From positions 1-6,081 of the forward strand of contig JAFMSB010000113.1 of NCBI GenBank assembly GCA_017353815.1: a stretch of 6,081 bases of DNA. The letters run 5' to 3'. This document shows positions 1 to 6,081 of the stretch, piece by piece (positions within the stretch are counted from its first letter, which is position 1; each line of letters begins with the position of its first letter). The DNA is from Methylocapsa sp. (GTDB lineage Bacteria; Pseudomonadota; Alphaproteobacteria; Rhizobiales; Beijerinckiaceae). A program made the position numbers and the translations under genes. Below the pieces are notes generated by a model, which made no database searches, had not been told where the DNA came from, and saw only the letters and a list, made by a program, of their open reading frames with translations.

Positions 1-622
1 GGCGCTTGCCCTTGCCACCTTGATCGTGGTCTACCGCTTCGTGCCCCCGGTCTCGACTCTCATGCTTGCCCGGTGGGCCGAGCAGGAGGGAGCGGAGCGT
101 CATTTTGTTCCCCTTGCCCGCATCTCCGAAAATCTGCGAAAGGCGGTGATTGCTTCGGAAGATGCGCGCTTTTGCCGGCATCACGGCGTCGATTGGGGGG
201 CACTGCGGCAGGTTATCACCCATCCCGGCGCGGCAGGCCCAGCGCGAGGCGCGTCCACCATTGCCATGCAGACGGCAAAAAACCTGTTTCTTTGGCCTTC
301 GCGATCTTATCTGCGCAAGGCCATCGAAATTCCCCTGGCTTTGATGATCGATTTTGCTTGGCCGAAAAAACGCATCCTCGAAGTCTATCTCAACCTGGCT
401 CAATGGGGGCAGGGAATCTTTGGCGCAGAGGCGGCGGCGCGTCATTATTTTCGCAAGAGCGCGGAGAAGCTCGACGAAAAGGAGGCTGCTTTGCTGGCCA
501 CGGCCTTGCCGAGCCCGAACCATCGCAATCCTGCAAGACCGTCGGTGCGCCACGCGGGGCTTGCCGCGCGCCTGATCGCTCGCGCGCGGATGGCTGACCT
601 GGATGCCGCATGCGTCGAATGA
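1..622 (+). CDS. mtgA: Monofunctional biosynthetic peptidoglycan glycosyltransferase (5' end missing)
   Basis: This enzyme polymerises lipid II into glycan strands on the outer face of the inner membrane and has no transpeptidase domain. The reading frame is open to the left edge (first full codon at base 2), so the start and cytoplasmic N-terminus lie outside. The first visible residues ([14 protein letters not shown]) are the end of the single membrane anchor. A TTG at 20 is in frame but is probably internal. Numbering from that codon, the GT51 motifs appear in order: [14 protein letters not shown] with catalytic Glu47, GASTIAMQ (77-84), [10 protein letters not shown] with second conserved Glu121, [13 protein letters not shown] (132-144) and [17 protein letters not shown] (155-171). 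The protein ends with TGA at 620-622, soon after the GT51 domain, which separates it from bifunctional class A PBPs. All expected motifs are intact. A terminator-like hairpin follows directly. Identification is firm; only the true start is unknown. Confidence 0.94.
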   Translation, partial: ALALATLIVVYRFVPPVSTLMLARWAEQEGAERHFVPLARISENLRKAVIASEDARFCRHHGVDWGALRQVITHPGAAGPARGASTIAMQTAKNLFLWPSRSYLRKAIEIPLALMIDFAWPKKRILEVYLNLAQWGQGIFGAEAAARHYFRKSAEKLDEKEAALLATALPSPNHRNPARPSVRHAGLAARLIARARMADLDAACVE

Positions 623-625
623 AGG

Positions 626-648
626 GCCGCGGACGCGCGGCGGTTTTT
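626..648 (+). terminator. Intrinsic terminator-like hairpin after mtgA
   Basis: GCCGCG (626-631) pairs with CGCGGC (636-641) around a four-base loop GACG. GG and then five T residues (644-648) follow. It lies four bases after the mtgA stop codon, the expected place and orientation for a rho-independent terminator. The stem is short (6 bp) but all G-C. It implies that rpmF has its own promoter in 649-741. No convincing -35/-10 pair could be fixed there, although an AT-richer patch lies around 671-706. Confidence 0.6.
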
Positions 649-741
649 CGTGGCGAGGCGCCGGAAATCGTTGTAAGAGACGGCCCAATTCACAAAAGCA
701 TAACATTGCAACAGGCAAACCGCGTCCGCTTGCGCTTGCGC

Positions 742-748
742 GGAGGAG
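742..748 (+). promoter_or_regulatory. Strong Shine-Dalgarno of rpmF
   Basis: GGAGGAG ends eight bases before the ATG at 757. The frame stays open upstream to an ATG at 610 inside mtgA, so this site decides the start: the 757 ATG gives the conserved L32 N-terminus MAVPKRKTS, whereas the upstream 49 codons look like read-through of GC-rich DNA. Confidence 0.75.
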
Positions 749-756
749 AAAGAAGA

Positions 757-945
757 ATGGCCGTTCCGAAACGCAAAACCTCGCCCATGAAGCGCGGCTT
801 TCGCCGCGCGGCCGATGCGCTCAAAGCCCCGGCTTATGTTGAGGATAAGGATTCGGGCGAATTGCGGCGCCCGCACCACGTCGATCTCAAGACCGGGATG
901 TACCGCGGCCGGCAGATTTTCGCCCAAAAATCCAAGGAGGCATAA
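757..945 (+). CDS. rpmF: 50S ribosomal protein L32 (bL32)
   Basis: This 62-residue basic protein begins [20 protein letters not shown], the hallmark N-terminus of bL32, a structural protein of the large ribosomal subunit. The middle ([20 protein letters not shown]) and the end ([15 protein letters not shown]) fit alphaproteobacterial L32. No cysteines are present, so this is the zinc-independent form. The length is normal. The start is fixed by the Shine-Dalgarno at 742-748. It sits downstream of mtgA, an arrangement I associate with Hyphomicrobiales, rather than in the yceD-rpmF-plsX-fabH cluster of gammaproteobacteria. A terminator-like hairpin follows the mtgA stop upstream, and another hairpin starts one base after its own TAA, so it is probably transcribed as a single-gene unit. 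Identification is nearly certain. Confidence 0.97.
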   Translation: MAVPKRKTSPMKRGFRRAADALKAPAYVEDKDSGELRRPHHVDLKTGMYRGRQIFAQKSKEA

Positions 946-974
946 CGCCTGGGCGCATGGGCCGCGCCCGGGCG
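946..974 (+). terminator. Hairpin immediately after rpmF, possible terminator or mRNA 3'-end stabiliser
   Basis: CGCCTGGGCGC (946-956) pairs with GCGCCCGGGCG (964-974) over 11 bp, with one G-T wobble and a seven-base loop (957-963). It starts at the first base after the rpmF stop codon. No T-tract follows (GCTAGTCC comes next), so it is not a textbook rho-independent terminator. It could be a 3'-end stabilising structure, an inefficient terminator, or part of the structured leader in front of mtnA. Confidence 0.45.
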
Positions 975-1083
975 GCTAGTCCGCGGAGGCTGGTCCCGGT
1001 GTATCCGGGGGCGGAATGCGGTCGCGGCCGCCAAGATTGCCAGGGCGCTCATTGGCCGGCGGGCGCGCCTGACCGGGACGGTG

Positions 1084-1109
1084 GGCGGCAGGGCCGCCGC
1101 GAGGCTTTT
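1084..1109 (+). terminator. Second hairpin in the rpmF-mtnA gap, weak terminator or attenuator candidate
   Basis: GGCGGC (1084-1089) pairs with GCCGCC (1093-1098) around a three-base loop. A run of four T residues (1106-1109) follows after a seven-base spacer. The spacer is too long for a standard intrinsic terminator. The position, about 55 bases before the mtnA start, would also suit an attenuator or a structured 5' leader. In such GC-rich DNA, six-base stems arise by chance, so support is weak. Confidence 0.25.
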
Positions 1110-1164
1110 GTAGGGCACCACTCTCCGCGCGGAAAGCCCAAGCGCAAGCCTAAAGAGAAATCGC

Positions 1165-2301
<1,137 letters not shown>

Positions 2302-2313
2302 CACACTCTCGCC

Positions 2314-2331
2314 GCACTCAGAGCTGAGTGC
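2314..2331 (+). other. Small hairpin after mtnA
   Basis: GCACTCA (2314-2320) pairs with TGAGTGC (2325-2331) around the loop GAGC, 12 bases past the mtnA stop. No T-tract follows. The symmetry could equally be a short operator for a regulator of the downstream c-di-GMP gene. Function cannot be decided from sequence. Confidence 0.35.
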
Positions 2332-2365
2332 CTCAGCCCAGGCTTGGCCTTGCGGCGCAGCCAAA

Positions 2366-2388
2366 GAAGCCTTACGCAAAGAGGCTTC
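2366..2388 (+). other. Second hairpin in the mtnA-GGDEF/EAL gap
   Basis: GAAGCCT (2366-2372) pairs with AGGCTTC (2382-2388) around a nine-base loop. GCTTCCGCC follows, which is pyrimidine-rich but has no T run. It lies about 65 bases before the downstream start codon. With the hairpin at 2314-2331 it makes up most of the recognisable structure in this 152-base gap. A factor-dependent termination region or 5'-leader structure is possible. Confidence 0.3.
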
Positions 2389-2453
2389 GCTTCCGCCCTC
2401 ATCTTGCCACGCGCCACGCCTATTGAGCAAATTGGATCCTGCTCTCACGCCTC

Positions 2454-5327
2454 ATGCGATATTTGAGTTTTTTTTCTCTCTTTTTGCTTCTATTTGCGGC
2501 GGGCCTTTGCCCGGCAGCCGCAATCGAGTCGGTCCGGGTTCCGCTCGAATCTCGCGCAATCGATCTGACAAAGGCGATCGAATCCTACCATTCCGAAAGC
2601 GACCGTCTTCTCGTTTCGACCGCACCCGGCTCGGATGGGATCGTGCGGCGCATTGAGGTGCGGGCACGGGAAGAGGGCACGCATCCGGACTGGATCGTTT
2701 TTGCTCTTACCAATGATACGAGCGAGCAAATCGAAAGATTGCTGGTTGCGCCCCATTTCCGGCTCGTCGGCTCCGGGGTGATCTGGCCCGATCTCGGCGC
2801 TTCGCGCATTTCCGCGATCACCGCAAGCCAGGGGTTTCCGATTGAAAAAGACACAAGCTCCGATGCCGATGTTTTCCGCCTAACCCTCGATCCGGGAACC
2901 ACCGTCACCTATGTCGCCGAGCTGCGCACGCCCAACCTGCCCCAGCTGATTCTTTGGGAACCAAATGCCTACAAGGACAGGCTCACGAGTCTCGCCTTCT
3001 ACAGAGGCATTGTCATCGGACTTGCCGGGCTTCTTGCCCTGTTTCTCTCGATCATTTTTGTCGTCCGGGGGGCGGTCATCTTTCCTGCATCTGCCGCGCT
3101 CGCCTGGGCGGTGCTTGCCTATGCCTGCATCGATTTCGGTTTTTGGAGCAAGATTTTCAGCACCGGGAGCGAGCTTGACCGCGTATGGCGCGCGGCCTTC
3201 GAGACCACGCTTTCCGCCACCCTCGTCGTGTTCCTGTTCGCCTACCTCAAATTGAATCGCTGGCATGTGCGGGCCTCGCGGATAGCGGCAGTATGGCTGC
3301 TTTTTCTCGCCGCGCTCGCGTTGCTTGCGGTTTACGACGCACCCGTTGCAGCGGGAATTGCGCGCATCTCCCTTGCCACCATTGCCGCGGCCGGATTCAT
3401 CCTTGTGCTCTACCTCGCGATGCATGGCTACGACCGGGCAATCATGCTGATACCTGCGTGGTTCTTGCTTCTACTGTGGGTCATCGGCGCCGCCTTCGCG
3501 GTCACCGGCAAACTTTCCAATGACCTTGTCCCTCCCGCGCTTATTGGCGGGCTCGTGCTGATTGTCATGGTCATTGCCTTTACTCTCATGCAGAATGCTT
3601 TCGCGGGCAGCGGATTTGCGGCCGCGGGCCTCTCGGATTTCGAGCGCAAGGCTCTCGCGCTAACCGGCAGCGGAGACACCGCCTTTGACTGGGATGTCGA
3701 CAAGGATCAGATTTATGTCAGCCCGGAGATCGAGTCCCAGCTCGGGCTTCCGCGGGGAGCGCTTCAGGGGCCGGCCGCGGCTTGGCTGCGCATTGTTCAC
3801 CCTGCCGAGAGGGAGCGCTTCCGCGCATGCCTTGATACAATTCTGGAACGAGGATGCGGGCGCATCAATCTGCCGTTCCGGCTGAGGGGCGGGGGCGCGG
3901 ATTATCTTTGGTTTCACTTGAAAGCCCGCCCGGTTACCGGCCCCGATGGCGAAGTCGCGCGCATAGCCGGCACGTTTGCGGATGTCACCGAAAGCAAAAT
4001 TGCGGAGGAAAGGCTTCTCCACGATGCCGTCCACGACAATCTCACCGGGCTGCCGAACCGGGAACTCCTCTTCGACCGGGCCGATCAGGCCTTAACCCTT
4101 GCCCGGGCCGACAATTATGTCCGTCCGGCGGTCCTTTGCATCGATATCGACCGGTTCAAGGAGATCAACGAAGCGGCGGGGCTTGCGGCCGGCGACTCGA
4201 TCTTGCTGACCGTCTCGCGGCGGCTCGCACGAATTCTCAAACCGCAGGACACTCTCGCGCGCTTATCTGGCGATCAGTTCGCAATCTTGGTGGTTTCCGA
4301 ACATGAGACTGCGCAAATCAGCGCTTTTGCCAATTTGGTCCGCCGCATTGTCTCAACCCCCGTGACCTTCAATGGCCAGGAAATCCCGCTTGCCGCTTCC
4401 ATCGGGCTTGTGCTTTATGACCCGCAGCTGCACGCCAGCCGGGAGGACATGCTCAAGGACGCGGAAATTGCGATGCGCAATGCAAAGCGCATGGGCGGCG
4501 CCCGCATCGAGGTTTTCCGGCCATCCATGCGCAGCGCGCGCGCAGACCGTTTCGGCCTTGAAGCGGATCTCCGCCGCGCGCTCGACCGCGGTGAGATCAA
4601 AGTGCTGTTCCAGCCCATCGTCCGGCTCGATGACCGCACCGTTGCCGGTTTCGAAGCCTTGCTGCGCTGGGATCATCCGCGCCTCGGAAGGCTTGGTCCT
4701 TCGGATTTCATTCCTCTTGCAGAAGAGACCGGCGCCATCGTCGATCTTGGCCTGTTTGCTCTGGAGCGCACAGCGCGCGAGCTCGCCGCTTGGCAGCATG
4801 CGCTCGATGTCGAGCCGCCAATCTTCGCCAGCGTCAATATTTCCTCGCGCCAATTGCTCCGCCACGATCTCCTGCAGGACGTGCGCTCGGTGCTGAGCCG
4901 CTCAAGCATCAGCCCGGGCTCGCTCAAGCTGGAGCTGACCGAAGGACTCGTCATGGAGAACCCCGAATTCGCCGCCCAGATGCTGACGCGGATCCGGGCA
5001 TTGGGCGCGGGTCTTTCGCTCGATGACTTCGGCACCGGTTATTCTTCGCTTGCCTATCTCCAGCGGTTCCCGTTCGATACGATCAAAATCGATCAGTCCT
5101 TCGTGCGCCAAAACGGAAAGGGCGCAAGGCCGGTCATTCTTCGCTCGATCGTAACGCTCGCTCATGATCTCGGCATGGAGGTTGTCGCCGAAGGTGCCGA
5201 AACCGAATCGGATGCCGTCGAGCTTCATCAGTTTGGCTGCGAATATGCGCAAGGCTATGTTTTCGGCCACCCCTTGAGCGCGATGGAAGCGCGCAAATTG
5301 GTTGGGGCGGCAAGCGCCGCGGCTTGA
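2454..5327 (+). CDS. Membrane c-di-GMP phosphodiesterase: seven-TM sensor, PAS, degenerate GGDEF, EAL
   Basis: This 957-residue protein most likely hydrolyses cyclic di-GMP in response to an envelope signal. A signal peptide (1-23, cleavage after PAAA) precedes a soluble, probably beta-rich periplasmic region (24-175). Seven hydrophobic helices follow, near 179-204, 206-231, 246-267, 276-296, 301-325, 328-352 and 358-383, an arrangement like 7TMR-DISM receptors. A PAS domain (about 395-512, [15 protein letters not shown] to TFADVTESK) links to GGDEF (about 520-690). There the signature is SGDQF (605-609) and the inhibitory site is KPQD (596-599), so cyclase activity is doubtful. NLTGLPNR and DIDRFKEIN remain, so GTP binding is possible. 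EAL (about 697-950) keeps EALLRW (Glu734), Asn795, ELTE (827-830), DDFGTGYSS (Asp857, Asp858), Lys878, Glu913 and Gln933, so it should be active. ATG 2454 is the only ATG after the in-frame stop at 2424, and the signal peptide supports it. No clear Shine-Dalgarno is visible. Domain calls are firm; the ligand is unknown. Confidence 0.95.
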   Translation: MRYLSFFSLFLLLFAAGLCPAAAIESVRVPLESRAIDLTKAIESYHSESDRLLVSTAPGSDGIVRRIEVRAREEGTHPDWIVFALTNDTSEQIERLLVAPHFRLVGSGVIWPDLGASRISAITASQGFPIEKDTSSDADVFRLTLDPGTTVTYVAELRTPNLPQLILWEPNAYKDRLTSLAFYRGIVIGLAGLLALFLSIIFVVRGAVIFPASAALAWAVLAYACIDFGFWSKIFSTGSELDRVWRAAFETTLSATLVVFLFAYLKLNRWHVRASRIAAVWLLFLAALALLAVYDAPVAAGIARISLATIAAAGFILVLYLAMHGYDRAIMLIPAWFLLLLWVIGAAFAVTGKLSNDLVPPALIGGLVLIVMVIAFTLMQNAFAGSGFAAAGLSDFERKALALTGSGDTAFDWDVDKDQIYVSPEIESQLGLPRGALQGPAAAWLRIVHPAERERFRACLDTILERGCGRINLPFRLRGGGADYLWFHLKARPVTGPDGEVARIAGTFADVTESKIAEERLLHDAVHDNLTGLPNRELLFDRADQALTLARADNYVRPAVLCIDIDRFKEINEAAGLAAGDSILLTVSRRLARILKPQDTLARLSGDQFAILVVSEHETAQISAFANLVRRIVSTPVTFNGQEIPLAASIGLVLYDPQLHASREDMLKDAEIAMRNAKRMGGARIEVFRPSMRSARADRFGLEADLRRALDRGEIKVLFQPIVRLDDRTVAGFEALLRWDHPRLGRLGPSDFIPLAEETGAIVDLGLFALERTARELAAWQHALDVEPPIFASVNISSRQLLRHDLLQDVRSVLSRSSISPGSLKLELTEGLVMENPEFAAQMLTRIRALGAGLSLDDFGTGYSSLAYLQRFPFDTIKIDQSFVRQNGKGARPVILRSIVTLAHDLGMEVVAEGAETESDAVELHQFGCEYAQGYVFGHPLSAMEARKLVGAASAAA
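2468..2475 (+). repeat. T8 homopolymer in the signal-peptide codons
   Basis: Eight consecutive T residues fall in codons 5-8 (Ser-Phe-Phe-Ser) of the c-di-GMP gene, followed by TCTC patches and a T5 run. In such GC-rich DNA a T8 tract in the first codons is conspicuous. A one-base slip would shift the frame at once. It may only reflect Phe codons in a signal peptide. Confidence 0.6.
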
Positions 5328-5407
5328 TCCGGGGAGAGTTTGCGATGATAGCCGGAGGGCCGCCAGCTTGCGTCCCACATCTGGAACAATTTAGAATCAT
5401 TCGAAAG

Positions 5408-5425
5408 ATGTTTCACGTGAAACAT
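5408..5425. promoter_or_regulatory. parS: parS centromere-like site (ParB/Spo0J binding)
   Basis: Positions 5409-5424 read TGTTTCACGTGAAACA, identical to the canonical bacterial chromosomal parS sequence. The flanking A (5408) and T (5425) extend it to an 18-base perfect palindrome. ParB dimers load here as CTP-dependent clamps, spread along DNA, recruit SMC and act with ParA to segregate new origins. It lies 80 bases past the stop of the c-di-GMP gene and 192 bases from the stop of the convergent yqgE. The rest of this 290-base gap shows no gene, RNA or strong terminator. parAB is not in the window. parS sites usually lie close to oriC, so this stretch is probably origin-proximal. Confidence 0.88.
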
Positions 5426-5617
5426 TTTGGTAAGATCGGCGCCTGGAATCCCAACAAATGCAGGACAAGTCCTTGTTCTTCGATCGGGTAAGACCAGCCA
5501 AAATTCATGTGCGATCGGGGCAGGCCGGGCCGCCGCGCTCGTTCTGCGGTAACCAAAGCCCGCATGCCATCGCAATGCAAGAACGGCCGGCCAGCGGTTA
5601 AACTTGGGTCCTGCCCA

Positions 5618-6081
5618 TCACGCATGCCCGGCGCCCCATGAGAGACGGCCGATGTCGATCCCAGCGCGGCGCATCGCCCGCTCATATTTTAATTCGAGTG
5701 CCGGGTCGAAAATGAGCACCGGATCGGCCGGGCAGTTGAGCCAGCCGTTTTGCTGCATCTCGGATTCGAGCTGGCCCGCGGCCCAGCCGGCATAGCCAAG
5801 CGCAAGCACTGCACGGCCGGGGCCTGATCCGCTGGCGATTGCGCGCAAAATGTCGATGGTTGCCGTGAGCGACACGCCGCCTCCGATTGGCAAGGTGGAA
5901 TTGTCGATGGAATAATCGCTTGAATGCAGCACAAAGCCCCGGCTTGTATCGACGGGGCCGCCGTTTAAGACCGGCAGGGAGCTTGCTTTTGCGGGCAGCC
6001 TTATTGCCTCATCGGGGCCAATGACATTAAGCTGGATAAGGAGCTGAGGGAAATCGACTCTTTCGGCCGGCCGGTTGATGA
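5618..6081 (-). CDS. yqgE: YqgE/AlgH family protein (UPF0301, 5' end missing)
   Basis: This is a conserved, probably cytoplasmic protein of unsettled biochemical role; the Pseudomonas homologue is called AlgH. Read on the minus strand, the frame is open from the right window edge to TGA at 5620-5618, giving 153 visible codons. The family usually has about 185-200 residues, so roughly 35-45 N-terminal residues lie outside. A GTG at 5932 is in frame but is internal, because conserved family sequence continues upstream of it. Visible motifs in order are [64 protein letters not shown] with QNGWL after it, ADPVLIFD, and an end in [14 protein letters not shown]. These are the diagnostic blocks of UPF0301, with no frameshift or missing block. 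It converges with the c-di-GMP gene, with the parS site between the two stops. Family assignment is firm; function is not. Confidence 0.94.
   Translation of the reverse strand, partial: INRPAERVDFPQLLIQLNVIGPDEAIRLPAKASSLPVLNGGPVDTSRGFVLHSSDYSIDNSTLPIGGGVSLTATIDILRAIASGSGPGRAVLALGYAGWAAGQLESEMQQNGWLNCPADPVLIFDPALELKYERAMRRAGIDIGRLSWGAGHA

Noticed and set aside
946..1164. SAM-II, SAH or similar riboswitch ahead of mtnA
   Set aside because: Location is suggestive, but I could not align the region with the conserved cores of these classes. Only generic GC hairpins are visible.
2451..2475. Hairpin CTCA/TGAG followed by T8 as an intrinsic terminator at the start of the c-di-GMP gene
   Set aside because: The stem has only four pairs and a nine-base loop, and the T-run is explained as Phe codons of a convincing signal peptide.
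2496..2516. Lipoprotein signal at Cys19 of the c-di-GMP protein
   Set aside because: The residues before Cys (A-G-L-C) have Leu at -1, which does not fit a lipobox, while a signal peptidase I site (PAAA then Ile-Glu) follows directly.
3910..3925. Second parS-like sequence inside the c-di-GMP gene (GGTTTCACTTGAAAGC)
   Set aside because: It matches the parS consensus at 12 of 16 positions, but the central CG is broken and both outer ends differ. It encodes the conserved PAS strand WFHLKARP, which explains the resemblance.
5255..5575. Minus-strand frame beginning near MFHVKH over the parS site
   Set aside because: The peptide is simply the translation of the parS palindrome; the frame has no family resemblance and runs into the antisense of the EAL domain.
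5562..5578. Bulged hairpin GCATGC/GCAATGC as a terminator for yqgE on the minus strand
   Set aside because: The stem is six pairs with a bulge, and the following minus-strand sequence is GGGCTTTGGTT rather than a continuous T-tract, so it is too weak to call.

Overview
This 6.1 kb GC-rich window reads as a piece of an alphaproteobacterial chromosome, most probably Hyphomicrobiales (Rhizobiales). The evidence is the mtgA-rpmF gene pair, the alphaproteobacterial style of the MtnA and YqgE proteins, and strong G/C bias at third codon positions. The family or genus cannot be settled from the sequence alone. The gene content looks like ordinary core genome. I see no phage, transposon, CRISPR, toxin-antitoxin or defence signature, and no clearly undescribed system.

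Layout, left to right. Positions 1-622 (+) hold the 3' part of mtgA, a monofunctional peptidoglycan glycosyltransferase cut by the left window edge. It is followed by an intrinsic-terminator-like hairpin (626-648). Positions 757-945 (+) hold rpmF (ribosomal protein L32), with a strong Shine-Dalgarno and an 11-bp hairpin starting one base after its stop. A 219-base GC-rich, hairpin-rich non-coding leader (946-1164) leads to mtnA (1165-2301, +), the methylthioribose-1-phosphate isomerase of methionine salvage. After a 152-base gap with two small hairpins comes a 957-residue c-di-GMP signalling protein (2454-5327, +). Its order is signal peptide, periplasmic domain, seven membrane helices, PAS, degenerate GGDEF (SGDQF) and EAL with its catalytic residues intact. 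The last gene, yqgE (5618 to beyond 6081, -), is convergent and cut by the right edge.

The most informative non-coding element is a perfect palindrome at 5408-5425. It contains the canonical chromosomal parS sequence TGTTTCACGTGAAACA, the ParB/Spo0J loading site, and lies in the 290-base gap between the two convergent genes. Such sites usually cluster around the replication origin, so the window is probably origin-proximal.

The genes do not form one pathway. They cover cell-wall synthesis, translation, sulphur salvage, second-messenger turnover and a conserved protein of unknown role. Terminator-like structures and gaps of 130-290 bases between them suggest mostly separate transcription units.
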